This document shows, piece after piece, positions 36,853 through 46,084 of a stretch of DNA of 64,000 nt. Each line of letters opens with the position of its first letter. Position 1 is the stretch's first letter. The notes below the pieces were generated by a model. That model had not been told where the DNA came from and did no database searches. It saw nothing but the letters and a program-made list of their open reading frames with translations. The position numbers were made by a program, and so were the translations under genes. The stretch is from an uncultured bacterium (GTDB lineage Bacteria > Verrucomicrobiota > Kiritimatiellia > CAIKKV01 > CAITUY01): the NCBI GenBank assembly GCA_903895695.1, contig CAITUY010000116.1, forward strand, positions 17,899-81,898, in the 5' to 3' direction.

Positions 36853-38061
36853 CTACTTCTTGACCACCTTGACACCCTTGAATCGGCCGATCTTCGGCAG
36901 GGGGCCGACGATCGGGCCGGCATAGGCCAGAAATGCCGATGTGACGTCGTTCGCCTCTTTGGTGATGAACTCGTCCGGCACATGGCGCGTTTCCTTGGAA
37001 ACACTGGCCAGCGGGACGCGCTCGAAATACACCGCATACTTCTTGCCCGGCTTGCGGCGGATGGCGATCGAGCCGCTGGGTTCCTTGCCCTTGAGCGCTT
37101 CCTTGACCGCCAGCATGCCGACGGTGCGCGCTTCCTTGGCGTCCACGGCCGACACGAGGCCGGGGAATGAACGCTGCAGGTAGCCGAATGTGTCGGCGCG
37201 CACGCGGGTGATCTTGGTGCGGTTCTTGATCTCCGTGGCGAGCAGATCGCCCAGGGCGCCGGTGCCGCTGAGTTGCACGTTGCCGTGCGAGTCGACCTCC
37301 TTGGAGAATTTCGCGGCAATGGCCGTGCCGTTCTCGTCGGCGATGCCCTCGGATACCGCGATCACGCAGCGGCCGTACTTCGCATAGACGCGCTCGACGT
37401 CGGCGATGAACTTTTCGGTGATGAACGGGCGCTCGGGCAGGTAGATCAGGTGCGGGCCGTCATCCGGGTAGACGCGGGCCAGGGCCGAGGCGGCGGTCAG
37501 GAAGCCGGCGTGGCGGCCCATGATGACGTTGATCTTCACGCCGGGCAGGGCGCGGCTGTCGAGGTTGTCGCCCATGCTGGCACAGGCGACGAACTTGGCG
37601 GCGCTGCCGAAGCCGGGCGTGTGGTCGTTCTCACGCAGATCGTTGTCAATCGTCTTCGGGATATGGTAGCAGCGCAGGTCGTAGCCGACCTTTTTGGCGT
37701 TTTCGTTGATGATGTGCGTGGCTTCGGCGGAGTCGTTACCGCCGATGTAGAAGTAGTAGCGGATGTTGTACTTCGTCAGGATGCCGAATACCTTGGCGCA
37801 TTCCTCGTCGGACGGCTTCTTGCGGGCCGACCCGAGGGCCGAGGCCGGGGTGTTGGCGACGGCTTCCAGCGTGGTGGCGCTCTCCTTGCGCATGTCGATG
37901 AAGTCTTCCTCGAGGATGCCCTTCATCCCGTGCAGCGCGCCATAGATGCCGCCGATATCCTTCGACAGCTTGGCCTGCAGGACGGCGCCCACGAGGCTCT
38001 GGTTGATGACGACGGTCGGTCCGCCGCTCTGTCCGATCAGCATGTTTCCTTTAGCCGGCAT
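36853..38061 (-). CDS. pfp: PPi-dependent 6-phosphofructokinase
   Basis: A 402-residue phosphofructokinase-superfamily enzyme, which interconverts fructose-6-phosphate and fructose-1,6-bisphosphate. IGQSGGPT at the N-terminus, YIGGNDSAEATH and IPKTIDNDL are the substrate motifs. The GGND form (ATP enzymes have GGDG) points to pyrophosphate as phosphoryl donor. Active-site RHAGFLTAAS and RRSFPG-like LQRSFPG elements are also present. Start at 38061 because the longer frame has no conserved sequence. Together with class II aldolase it supports PPi-linked glycolysis. Confidence 0.85.
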   Translation of the reverse strand: MPAKGNMLIGQSGGPTVVINQSLVGAVLQAKLSKDIGGIYGALHGMKGILEEDFIDMRKESATTLEAVANTPASALGSARKKPSDEECAKVFGILTKYNIRYYFYIGGNDSAEATHIINENAKKVGYDLRCYHIPKTIDNDLRENDHTPGFGSAAKFVACASMGDNLDSRALPGVKINVIMGRHAGFLTAASALARVYPDDGPHLIYLPERPFITEKFIADVERVYAKYGRCVIAVSEGIADENGTAIAAKFSKEVDSHGNVQLSGTGALGDLLATEIKNRTKITRVRADTFGYLQRSFPGLVSAVDAKEARTVGMLAVKEALKGKEPSGSIAIRRKPGKKYAVYFERVPLASVSKETRHVPDEFITKEANDVTSAFLAYAGPIVGPLPKIGRFKGVKVVKK

Positions 38062-38201
38062 GAGTCCTTCTCCTTGCTTTTTGGGCGGGTGTTTCTGGGC
38101 CCGCAAATCGCGGCGTACTCTGGCACAGCAGGGCGCGGCGTTCAAGTTTTTCGTCCAGTTTCAAGCTGTTGAACCTGTCGCAACGGTCTATACTGCGGCC
38201 C

Positions 38202-38645
38202 ATGCGACGGGTAATGGCGTGGTTACTCTTGATGGCCGGATTGCTCCTGTTTGGCTCGGGGTGCGCCACGGTGCATCCCCCGCGCGGCGTGCCCAACGTG
38301 GAACGGACAGTGCTCGCCACGGGGTACTGCCCCTGCCGTGAGTGTTGTGGTTGGCGTCGGAATTGGCTGGGCCGACCGGTCTATGCGAGCGGTCCGCTGG
38401 CCGGCCAGCGCAAGGATGTGGGCATGACCGCCAGCGGCACCCGGGCCCACAAGGGAACGATCGCCGCGGACACCAGCCGCTACCCGTTCGGGACGATCTT
38501 CTACATTCCGGGCTACGGGTACGGCCGCGTCGAGGACCGGGGGGGCGACATCAAGGGCGATCACATCGACCTGTTCTTCGAGAGTCACCGCGAGGCCCTG
38601 GCCTGGGGCAGACGTTACCGGCAGGTGCAGATTTGGTTCCAGTGA
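38202..38645 (+). CDS. 3D-domain lipoprotein
   Basis: A 147-residue lipoprotein: signal MRRVMAWLLLMAGLLLFGSGC with a lipobox Cys. The mature part begins a 3D (Asp-Asp-Asp) domain: the Cys-rich TGYCPCRECCGWRRNWLG, then ADTSRYPFGT, VEDRGGDIKG and GDHIDLFFESH. This is a double-psi barrel related to lytic-transglycosylase MltA. The family is typical of cell-wall modifying proteins. The clustered cysteines may form disulfides. ATG 38202 was chosen because it starts the signal peptide. Confidence 0.8.
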   Translation: MRRVMAWLLLMAGLLLFGSGCATVHPPRGVPNVERTVLATGYCPCRECCGWRRNWLGRPVYASGPLAGQRKDVGMTASGTRAHKGTIAADTSRYPFGTIFYIPGYGYGRVEDRGGDIKGDHIDLFFESHREALAWGRRYRQVQIWFQ

Positions 38646-38651
38646 GGCATC

Positions 38652-38672
38652 AGTGAACAGTAAACAGTGAAC
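38652..38672. repeat. GAAC heptad array D (3 units)
   Basis: AGTGAAC, AGTAAAC and AGTGAAC in the short convergent gap between the 3D-domain gene and the large unknown gene. Two of three end in GAAC. Same 7-nt family as at 15727 and 17973-18105. Confidence 0.55.
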
Positions 38673-38675
38673 AAC

Positions 38676-40631
38676 TCACGCCAGTTTGATATGGCGGCGG
38701 ATCTCGGTGGTCAGGGCGACGCCATCGGTGCGGTTCAGTCGGTCCAGCACACGTTCCCAACGGTAGGCGAAACTGCCGTGCTCGTCACGGCGGCGGTGTT
38801 TAAACAGGGTGTCGAAGGCCCGTTTCCGTTTCCGGTATTCCAGTTGAATGTGGGTGAAGCGTTCATGGAAGGCGCTCGCGTAGGCGTCGGCCACCGCTTC
38901 ATGCTCGGGGGTGAACGGGGTACGGCGGTTGACCGGGGCGGCATAGGCGGCCGCGTGCGCTTCCAGCGGCGAGGTGTAGTCGACAAACGTTCCGGTGTGG
39001 TCGGCCACGACGATCTCGATCGGCATGCCGGCCTCGTCCTCGAGCATGATCTCGTCGCCGTCGTCGAACAGCACGCGGTTCTGCAGGTTCATGCGGCCGA
39101 CGATGATATTCGTGGCGGCCGTACGGCCCAGCAGGGCGGCGAACTGCAGCGCGTACTGGCTATTCTGATACCGCAGGCGGGGGATCTTGTCCGTCGCGAT
39201 GCCCACGATATAGTCGCGTTCGAAGTACGTGCTCCAGATCATCTGGCCTTCGTATTCGCGCCGGGCGCCGCGGTAGCGCTCGCTGATCTTGCGCGTGGTG
39301 ATGCGGGGCGGGAGGTTCATGCCCAGTTGGCGACACCCGAGCCGCCGGTCCAAGATGTAGTCGGTGTAGTCCTCGGCCTCCATGATGGCGCGCAGCAGGT
39401 CCTTGTTCTCGTCGAGGTGTTCGCGAATGCCCCACTTCTGCATGCGGAGGATGCGCACGAAGGGCTGCGGCGTGGCGCGCTGCTTGATCTCGGCCACGTA
39501 GACGTCGCGGCGGCCGGCGGCGGAGGGGCGCTGGGAGAGCGAACCGATGATGCGCCCGATGTTGACGTACTCGAGATCGCCGAACTCGCGCACGAAATTG
39601 AAGATGAACCCGCGGGCCTTTTCGTCGCACAGCAGCCGCAACTCCGGCGAATCCGGGTTGCGTTCGAATTCGTCGAAGATCGGGTCGAACACCAGTTCGC
39701 CCTCCTCGATCCGTCCCCCGGGCAGCCACTCAATCTGCATGTAGAACTCGGAGCTCAACCCCAGGAAAGTTTCTTCGGAAATGGTTTCGTCACGTTGGGC
39801 GAGGAGGGCGGCGAACATGCAGTTGCGCCATTCGATGTTGTCGAGGTTATCCTCGCGCAGGTCCGTGCGGACGGCCGCGCGGAATTGCGCCTTGATGGAC
39901 TCGTAGATGGAGCGGAGGCCATCGGGGCCGGATGTCTGGACATCGCATGCCGCGAAGTCCTTGGCGCCGAAAGAAGGCGCCGCCTCGAAGAACGAGATTT
40001 CGGGGTACCCGCGCCGGTTGTGGCGGCTTGAGAAATCGCGGATCTCACCCAGATGCTCGGCGAGTTCAAGAGGGGGGAGGTCGGCGAGCGATTCGAAGGC
40101 GGCGTAGGTGAGGAATCGCGTGCCCACCACGCGGTTATAGTAGTAGATGGGCCGGCCGCCGATGCGGAGTCGCGAGGATTCGATCATGGCCTTCATGTCC
40201 TCGGGCGTGTGGGGCAACGCGGCGATGCGCCAGCTCTCGCCCCGTTCCTTGATGGCCTGGCGGACCTTGAGGTTCATGACGTGAAGAAACTTGATCTTCT
40301 GCTTGGAGACCAGTTCTTGGAGTTGGTCGTCAGCCTCGAACGCCAGCGGCATATTGTCGGGATCGGGCCGGATCAGGATGGCGTTGTCGTCGACGATGAG
40401 GTCGACCGACTGCTGCCATTCGACCATTTCCTCCTCTTCAGTAAGTGGCGGGATACCCACGGCGCCGCGGTCGGCATTGACGGCATGCACGTAGGCCATG
40501 CGCTGCGTGGCATGGATGCCCGGCAACGTGACCAAGGTCCGTGCGCGCGGGAATAGCGTGGCGATCCGCGACCGCAGGTTCCCCTGAGCGTCGCGGGCGA
40601 GCGGGTGGTCGCCAATGATCCGGATCGGCAT
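38676..40631 (-). CDS. Large uncharacterised soluble protein
   Basis: A 651-residue protein I do not recognise. It is rich in charged residues and has no signal peptide or membrane helix. Notable segments are GEIRDFSSRHNRRGYPEISFF, a Glu/Asp-rich middle with EWLPGGRIEEGELVFDP, an HTG segment (VADHTGTFVDY) and a C-terminal helical region ending LTTEIRRHIKLA. The longer start at 40820 is rejected because its first residues are unconserved-looking and Pro/Arg-rich. It lies next to infA (divergent) and ends in the shared gap with array D. Confidence 0.6.
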   Translation of the reverse strand: MPIRIIGDHPLARDAQGNLRSRIATLFPRARTLVTLPGIHATQRMAYVHAVNADRGAVGIPPLTEEEEMVEWQQSVDLIVDDNAILIRPDPDNMPLAFEADDQLQELVSKQKIKFLHVMNLKVRQAIKERGESWRIAALPHTPEDMKAMIESSRLRIGGRPIYYYNRVVGTRFLTYAAFESLADLPPLELAEHLGEIRDFSSRHNRRGYPEISFFEAAPSFGAKDFAACDVQTSGPDGLRSIYESIKAQFRAAVRTDLREDNLDNIEWRNCMFAALLAQRDETISEETFLGLSSEFYMQIEWLPGGRIEEGELVFDPIFDEFERNPDSPELRLLCDEKARGFIFNFVREFGDLEYVNIGRIIGSLSQRPSAAGRRDVYVAEIKQRATPQPFVRILRMQKWGIREHLDENKDLLRAIMEAEDYTDYILDRRLGCRQLGMNLPPRITTRKISERYRGARREYEGQMIWSTYFERDYIVGIATDKIPRLRYQNSQYALQFAALLGRTAATNIIVGRMNLQNRVLFDDGDEIMLEDEAGMPIEIVVADHTGTFVDYTSPLEAHAAAYAAPVNRRTPFTPEHEAVADAYASAFHERFTHIQLEYRKRKRAFDTLFKHRRRDEHGSFAYRWERVLDRLNRTDGVALTTEIRRHIKLA

Positions 40632-40713
40632 AGGCGGCAGAATAACACCGACGACCGGCGTTTGCACCGGTTTTTGGGTGGGTGTGTCGGCCTTGAATCG
40701 CCGCGCGGCACCA

Positions 40714-40738
40714 TTGACAGGATGGACTCCGTTATGAT
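40714..40738 (+). promoter_or_regulatory. Possible infA promoter elements
   Basis: TATGAT at 40733-40738 is a near-perfect -10. A perfect TTGACA lies at 40714-40719, but only 13 bases away, so it is not the correctly spaced -35. Strength and exact -35 are therefore uncertain. Confidence 0.35.
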
Positions 40739-40792
40739 ACCTACGGGGCCGCTTGAAAACGCGGAGCCTCGGTTCCGTGGGGGAGAACACGC

Positions 40793-41023
40793 ATGCCGGA
40801 AGAAACCAAAGACGATGCAATTCGGGTTGATGGAACGGTGGTCAAGGTACTGCCGGCCACCATGTATCGGGTGAAGCTCGATAACGGGCACGAATTGCTC
40901 GCTCATATTTCCGGAAAGATGCGCAAGCATTTCATCCGCATCACGTCGGGTGACAAGGTCACGGTCGAGATCTCGCCCTACGACCTGACCAAGGGGCGCA
41001 TCACCTACCGTCACAAGACGTGA
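40793..41023 (+). CDS. infA: Translation initiation factor IF-1
   Basis: A 76-residue OB-fold protein. [39 protein letters not shown] and [21 protein letters not shown] are the IF-1 signature, here given in parts. It binds the ribosomal A site during initiation. A GGGGGAGA ribosome site precedes ATG 40793. Confidence 0.95.
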   Translation: MPEETKDDAIRVDGTVVKVLPATMYRVKLDNGHELLAHISGKMRKHFIRITSGDKVTVEISPYDLTKGRITYRHKT

Positions 41024-41038
41024 CCGGGTCTGCCTTCA

Positions 41039-41881
41039 CTACTTCAGCCGCAGCCGCTTGAGCCAGGCCGTGAAATCGGCGGGCAGCGGACTCTCGCCCC
41101 GGATGGTCTTTCGGGTCCGCGGTGATACGAACTGAATCGCCGCCGCATGCAGCAGTTGGCGCTCCACGTGGCGCACCTCCGGGGGGAGCACGTGGCGTTG
41201 CCCATAGTTGCGTTCGCCCAGGATCGGGTGGCCGATGCCGAGCAGGTGAATCCGGATCTGGTGGGTCCGGCCGGTATCGATCTTGAGCCTGACGTGGCTG
41301 GCCGTGTCATTGGCGTCGAGCACATGCAGGTGGGTGACGGCCGGCGTATTCTCGATAGGGCGCTCGATGGTCCGGTCCTTCTCGCGGATCCGGCCCACCA
41401 CCAGGGCGTGGTACAGTTTCAGCACCCGCCCGGCCCGAAACACCTCCACGAGGTCGTCGAATGCCTTGGCGTGGCGTGCGCAGAGGAGGCACCCGGATGT
41501 GTCGCGGTCGATCCGGTGGGCGGCACAGAGGTCGGGGGCGGCGAGTTGCACGCGCAGGAGGGTCTCCGCGCTGTCCGGTCCGTTTGCGGCCAGCCCCGCC
41601 GGCTTGTCGATGACGACGAAGTCGGGGTCGTTGATCAGCACGCGCAGTTGGGGGGCCGTTTCGATGGTGGGGGTGGCGGGGGCGACGGCCGGGCTTTCGA
41701 TCGTATCGCCGCGCTGCACCGTGTGGCGGGCCATCCAGACGCGCCGTCCGTTGATGAACACCTGGCGCAGGTCGAGCAGCGACTTGGCGCGATTGCGCGA
41801 GACGCCCAGGGCATGGGACAGAAAATCTTGTAGCGTCAGGCCTGCCTGATCGTCGTTGACTCGCCATTGACGCGTTTGCAT
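41039..41881 (-). CDS. RluA-family pseudouridine synthase
   Basis: A 280-residue enzyme making pseudouridine in rRNA or tRNA. Residues about 1-60 are an S4-type RNA-binding region (LSHALGVSRNRAKSLLDLRQVFING). The catalytic Asp is in AAHRIDRDTSGCLL; VVIDKPAGLAANG and the DTGRTHQIRIHLLGIGHPILG motif are typical. ATG 41881 is preferred. It is convergent with infA (15-base gap). Confidence 0.88.
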   Translation of the reverse strand: MQTRQWRVNDDQAGLTLQDFLSHALGVSRNRAKSLLDLRQVFINGRRVWMARHTVQRGDTIESPAVAPATPTIETAPQLRVLINDPDFVVIDKPAGLAANGPDSAETLLRVQLAAPDLCAAHRIDRDTSGCLLCARHAKAFDDLVEVFRAGRVLKLYHALVVGRIREKDRTIERPIENTPAVTHLHVLDANDTASHVRLKIDTGRTHQIRIHLLGIGHPILGERNYGQRHVLPPEVRHVERQLLHAAAIQFVSPRTRKTIRGESPLPADFTAWLKRLRLK

Positions 41882-42168
41882 GGGGGTATTATGCCTGTTG
41901 GCGCGCAAACGTCCAGCCCCGCGAGAGAAGAGAATGTCAGGTGGTCATCCTTGTAGTGAGGTCAACTTTTGGTAGCATGCGTGGCTTTGGTCCGGACACC
42001 CGCTCGCCCACGCGCGTGCATCGGGGCGTGGCTTTGTCCGGTCGGCCTTAATGTGTGGCAACGGCCCAAAGAGAGATACAACGGATGGCTGGTAATGAGG
42101 GTGGGGGTAGGGGACATGGGTGTCGCCGCGCTGCGGGCGAAACGGCGGGAAGGGCGCGTCGCGAGCCG
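41882..42168. other. Intergenic stretch without recognised features
   Basis: About 290 bases between divergent genes. I see no tRNA, clear promoter pair or repeat in it. Reading frames here are compositionally unlike the neighbouring proteins. Confidence 0.4.
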
Positions 42169-43167
42169 ATGAATGGCCGCCCACCGATACGTGTCGCCGT
42201 CAGATGCGGGTGCGGGACGATTCGGAGCATGATTGGCGCCGCGCTCCTTGCCTGCCTCAGGGTCGGGGATTGTGCCGCCGATGTCCCGGGCGACTTTTTT
42301 GACCGGCATCGCGAGTACATGGATCTGGTCTTCTATGACCCGTCGTATCTGTACGCCCAGTACCTACGCGAGCCCAGTCACCACGAAAGCGGGCAGACCG
42401 AGGAAGCCAGCCTCGATTATTTCTACCTCGAGGCCGACGCCGCCGTGGGTCTGACCGCGGAAAGCGCCATATGTGCGGATCTCGAGTTCGCCTCACGACG
42501 TTATGATTTCGACCGCCCGGGAAACTCCAACCGGCCGCTGGGCACGCCCACGTTGTATCAGGTTCAAACCCTCATAGCGGCAGGCGGCTTCGTCAGCGAT
42601 GACTTGTTGCTGGCCTGGACGTTCTATCCCGGCCTCTATTCCGATTTCAGCCAGGCACTTGACTGGCAGGATTTCCAGTGGGCCAGTGGTCCGATCGCGT
42701 GTTATCGGCTGACACCCCGTTTCGCGGTGCATGTCGGGGTTCAGGCCTCTGTGGACGACTGGCGCCGCTCGCTTTACCCGGTGGGCGGGATTAGCTACCT
42801 GTCTGAAGACGGTCGACTGCACATCAACGCCACCGCTCCGTTCATGTTCCGGGTCGGCTACAGACCGGTGGGGACCACGGAATACTTTGCGCAGGTGTGG
42901 TATTCCGAAAGCGACTACCACGCCTATCTTGGCCCGGAGGAAGTGGACTCGCGCGTCAGGATCACCGACGTGAAGGCCGGGTGTGGCGTCGTATTGGAGA
43001 TCGCCAGGCATCTTGACCTGACGTTGGAGTGCGGCTGCAGCGTTGCCAATGCATTTAAGGTGAAGGAGGGCGCGGTGGCCGAGCAGGACGGGAGCTCTGG
43101 CGTCTGTCCTTATATCTCGGTGGCGCTGGGGGCGCGCACCGACGAGACGCTCCGGCGGTTGCGGTGA
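42169..43167 (+). CDS. Outer-membrane beta-barrel-like protein
   Basis: A 332-residue protein with an N-terminal hydrophobic signal (about 20-37, MIGAALLACLRVGDC). The remainder alternates short amphipathic strands with aromatic ends, as in FYLEADAAVGLT, LLAWTFYPGLYSDF, CYRLTPRFAVHVGVQ and YFAQVWYSESDYH. This suggests a 10-12-strand outer-membrane barrel, perhaps of the DUF6268 type. No enzyme motif is visible. The start could be 42229. It precedes the SMR-like pair by about 100 bases. Confidence 0.55.
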   Translation: MNGRPPIRVAVRCGCGTIRSMIGAALLACLRVGDCAADVPGDFFDRHREYMDLVFYDPSYLYAQYLREPSHHESGQTEEASLDYFYLEADAAVGLTAESAICADLEFASRRYDFDRPGNSNRPLGTPTLYQVQTLIAAGGFVSDDLLLAWTFYPGLYSDFSQALDWQDFQWASGPIACYRLTPRFAVHVGVQASVDDWRRSLYPVGGISYLSEDGRLHINATAPFMFRVGYRPVGTTEYFAQVWYSESDYHAYLGPEEVDSRVRITDVKAGCGVVLEIARHLDLTLECGCSVANAFKVKEGAVAEQDGSSGVCPYISVALGARTDETLRRLR

Positions 43168-43273
43168 TAGAGCCTGCTTGGGGGCGAAGGGGCGAAGTCC
43201 TTTGAGCGGAACCACTTGACAGGCACACATGGCTGCGAGACATTGCCAATTCAGATAGATGCCCTTGTAACGA

Positions 43274-43636
43274 ATGAAACCACTCCTGATCACGGTTCTC
43301 TGGGCCTTAAACATTCTGGTTGATTCCGGGGGGCATTTTGCATTCAAGCTGGCGGCGATTGAGCCGGCCGCCGATGCGTCCACGCTGGAACACTGGCGCC
43401 ATATGCTGAGGCGACCTTGGCTGTGGCTGGGGATTTTCTGCTTCATCGCAGAGTTTGTTCTCTGGCTGGCGTTCCTCTCATTGGTCCCCCTTGCTGAAGG
43501 CGTCTTGCTCGGCATGATGAGCATTGTGGTCATCATGGTCGGCGGCCGCATCGTGTTTAAGGAGCATTTCACACGGCCGCGAATTATCGGTATGGCCTTG
43601 ATCATTGCCGGCGTCGCCATCGTGGGGCTCGGCTAA
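43274..43636 (+). CDS. Small EamA/SMR-like membrane protein, ArnE/ArnF-like (1)
   Basis: A 120-residue integral membrane protein with four predicted helices: about 4-28, 49-71, 76-95 and 102-119. The size and pattern match small multidrug resistance/EamA-type half-transporters, and also ArnE or ArnF, which flip undecaprenyl-linked aminoarabinose. It begins the co-directional set with a second copy immediately after (stop TAA, then ATG). Confidence 0.65.
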   Translation: MKPLLITVLWALNILVDSGGHFAFKLAAIEPAADASTLEHWRHMLRRPWLWLGIFCFIAEFVLWLAFLSLVPLAEGVLLGMMSIVVIMVGGRIVFKEHFTRPRIIGMALIIAGVAIVGLG

Positions 43637-44029
43637 ATGTCACTCAAGAGATTCTATCTCCTGGGTTTTGTCGTGCTGATGGTGGTCGATACCTTTTCCC
43701 AGATCTGTTTCAAGATGGCAGCCACGCACGCTGAACCCTTCCGGATTGAACCGGAGTGGGTGATTCGTGTGGTGACCAATCCCTGGGTCTATGGCGCCAT
43801 CCTCGGCTATATCGGTGCATTCGTGACCTGGATGACCTTGCTGAGACATGCTCCGGTCGGGCCGTCATTTGCCGCATCCCATCTCGAGGTGGTCGGCGTC
43901 ATGATTGTTTCCGTGCCGCTTTTCGGTGAGGCGCTCAGCGCCTGGCAGATGGTGGGCGCGGCCCTCATTGTTGCCGGCGTGGTCAGTCTGGCCATAGGTG
44001 AGACATCTGAACCCCATGTCCAAGTGTGA
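43637..44029 (+). CDS. Small EamA/SMR-like membrane protein, ArnE/ArnF-like (2)
   Basis: A 130-residue four-helix membrane protein, partner of the preceding gene. The start directly follows the stop of gene 1, and its own stop lies inside the next gene's start region (14-base overlap). Such pairs often work as heterodimers, as in ArnE/ArnF and paired SMR transporters. Substrate unknown. Confidence 0.65.
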   Translation: MSLKRFYLLGFVVLMVVDTFSQICFKMAATHAEPFRIEPEWVIRVVTNPWVYGAILGYIGAFVTWMTLLRHAPVGPSFAASHLEVVGVMIVSVPLFGEALSAWQMVGAALIVAGVVSLAIGETSEPHVQV

Positions 44030-45218
44030 GCTTCCGCCAACTGCGGGACTGCCTCTGCTGTTTAAGGACCTCCTTTCAGGCAGAGCTGGCGATTTTTCGC
44101 AACAGCTTGCCGCGTTTCTCGATGTGCCCGAAGTCGGTGTCGAGTGCTCCGGGACGGCAAGTCTCATCGTGATCCTCGAAACACTACGGCGACGTTCAGG
44201 TCGAACGCGTGTCGTTGTCCCGGCCTATACCTGCCCCTTGGTTGTGTTTGCGGTGGCACATTGCGGCCTGGAAGTGCAGGTTTGCGATGTTCGCCTCCGA
44301 AGTTTCGAGCTCGATCCGGGGACATTGGCAAAGCTTTGCGATGAGGGTACTCTGGCCATAATTCCCACGCATCTGGGTGGTCGCGTCGCCGACCTTGATC
44401 CGGTCGTCAGAGTTGCCCGGCACTGCGGCGCGTACGTCATCGAAGATGCGGCGCAGGCCCTGGGAGCTCGCCGCCAGGGGAAGAGCCTTGGTTTAGTGGG
44501 CGATGCAGGCTTCTTCAGCCTGGCGGCCGGCAAGGGGCTGACGCTTTTCGAGGGGGGGCTTTGGCTAGCCGCCGATGCTGGACTTCGCGCTGAACTCAAG
44601 AATACGTCGCAAGAAATCGTCCCCCGCAAGCTTGGATGGGAAGCATTGCGCTGCCTTGAATTACTGGGTTACGCGCTGGCCTATCGTCCGCACGGCTTGC
44701 CTTATGTTTATGGCCGAGCCTTGCGGCGAGCATTGCGCCAGAACGATCCGGTAGCGGCCGTCGGCGACTACTTCTCTCCGGACATTCCTGTCCATCGGGT
44801 GTCACCATGGCGGCAGGCCGTCGGCTGCCGCGCCTTGTTGCGCCTGCCCGCCTTCCAGCGAGAACTGGCCGGTCGCGCCGCGCAGCGCCTGCCCCGCTTG
44901 GCTGGCATACCAGGCGTGGAGGTGCTCTCCGATCCTCCTGGTGTTTCGGGAACCTGGCCTGTATTCGTCGTGCTGCTGCCCAGCGAAGCGATTCGCGACC
45001 GTGTGCTGGGCGAGTTGTGGGGCGCCGGAGTCGGGGTTGCCCGCATGTTTGCCTTCGCCTTGCCGGACTATGCCTACCTGCAGCCATGGGTCGGCCATGG
45101 CGTTGCCCCCAATGCCCGGGAGTTTGCGGCTTGCAGCTTGACGATTACCAACAGCCCCTGGCTCGACGATGCCCAATTCGATCAAATCCTCGGCGTGCTG
45201 TCGCGGCATTGCTGCTGA
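44016..45218 (+). CDS. DegT/DnrJ/EryC1-family PLP aminotransferase
   Basis: A 400-residue aminotransferase of the sugar-modifying DegT group. The PLP Lys is in AAGKGLTLFEGG (Lys173); the Asp that holds the pyridine N is in VIEDAAQALG (Asp144); VPAYTCPLVVFAV and IPTHLGGRVADLD are family motifs. These enzymes add amino groups to keto-sugars for LPS or antibiotic sugars, like ArnB. It overlaps the SMR-like gene before it and, at its 3' end, the convergent arginase-like gene by 37 bases. Confidence 0.75.
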   Translation: MSKCELPPTAGLPLLFKDLLSGRAGDFSQQLAAFLDVPEVGVECSGTASLIVILETLRRRSGRTRVVVPAYTCPLVVFAVAHCGLEVQVCDVRLRSFELDPGTLAKLCDEGTLAIIPTHLGGRVADLDPVVRVARHCGAYVIEDAAQALGARRQGKSLGLVGDAGFFSLAAGKGLTLFEGGLWLAADAGLRAELKNTSQEIVPRKLGWEALRCLELLGYALAYRPHGLPYVYGRALRRALRQNDPVAAVGDYFSPDIPVHRVSPWRQAVGCRALLRLPAFQRELAGRAAQRLPRLAGIPGVEVLSDPPGVSGTWPVFVVLLPSEAIRDRVLGELWGAGVGVARMFAFALPDYAYLQPWVGHGVAPNAREFAACSLTITNSPWLDDAQFDQILGVLSRHCC

Positions 45219-46084
45219 CTGGCGGATTCAATCCAGTCAAGTAATTGCCGATTGACTGACATCTGCTGTGCCTGCCATAGGGCCAGCGTGTCGACCGGTA
45301 TGGCCGGTTGCTGGTCGAGGGCACTGAGCCACCGCTTCCACGGCGTCCGGTAATGATGGGCCGAGACTTCGCCGGTAATGTCACTACCGACCAGCTTTCC
45401 TGACAGAGCCGCTATCAGTTGGCGAGCGTTGCCGAGATCGAAATGGCCCTGGTCCCAGTTGGTGCGTGCCACCTCGGGCGCGAAGACATCCTTGTCGATG
45501 GAAAGGTAGGCTGCGCCGGGAATGTTCTCGCGCAAGGTTTCGACAAAATAGCTGACCAGTTCCCCGGCTCCGGAAAATGACCGGAAACCCTTGGCCAGTC
45601 CGGGCAGGCTCGCCCAGCGCGTATCGACCCCTATTGTCCAGTACTGCACCTTGCCGCGGAAGATTGGCAGCAGATGGTTCTCCCATGCGTGTTGCCAGCC
45701 GACATCCGGCGAGCTGACGCCGAGGACGTGTACGCAGCGGACGTGGGGCAGTCTTGCCGCGTGCAGGACCCACGAGCCGCAGTGGATGCCAAACGGGAAA
45801 CGCATATTGTCCGGGTGGTTGTCGAGCACGACCACGTCGAAAGGCGCCTGATGCGCGAGGCGCTCGATCAAGAGCTGGCTGATGTGGTGAAAGTCGCCGC
45901 TGCCCATGCAGACCGTGCCGTGAGTGCAGGGGATTTGTTCATTAAGCCGGTCGCGAAAGCGTTTCCAGGTCGACCACGTACAACCGAAGCGAATGGCCTC
46001 CTGCCAGTCCGCAAGGTCGAGAACACGTGCCGTGTCGAGACCATGAAGCGAAGCGTCGATGTCGAGAACCAGCGTTCGATTCAC
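45182..46084 (-). CDS. Arginase/ureohydrolase-fold protein
   Basis: A 300-residue protein with the metal motifs of the arginase fold: GSGDFHH (61-67, in place of GGDHS), VVLDNHPDN (about 86-93, like DAHxD) and YLSIDKDVF (193-200, like SxDxD). These bind two metals and hydrolyse C-N bonds of guanidino or amide substrates. Some motif residues differ from classical arginase, so the substrate may be different. Last gene of a six-gene operon; it starts inside the stop codon of the GNAT gene (ATGA). Confidence 0.65.
   Translation of the reverse strand: MNRTLVLDIDASLHGLDTARVLDLADWQEAIRFGCTWSTWKRFRDRLNEQIPCTHGTVCMGSGDFHHISQLLIERLAHQAPFDVVVLDNHPDNMRFPFGIHCGSWVLHAARLPHVRCVHVLGVSSPDVGWQHAWENHLLPIFRGKVQYWTIGVDTRWASLPGLAKGFRSFSGAGELVSYFVETLRENIPGAAYLSIDKDVFAPEVARTNWDQGHFDLGNARQLIAALSGKLVGSDITGEVSAHHYRTPWKRWLSALDQQPAIPVDTLALWQAQQMSVNRQLLDWIESASQQQCRDSTPRI

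Noticed and set aside
38667..40031. A 454-residue plus-strand frame opposite the large unknown gene
   Set aside because: Ala/Val/Gly-rich antisense shadow; the minus frame has a plausible start and better amino-acid balance.
40714..40738. TTGACA-13-TATGAT as a normal promoter
   Set aside because: The spacer is too short for sigma70; listed only as possible elements.
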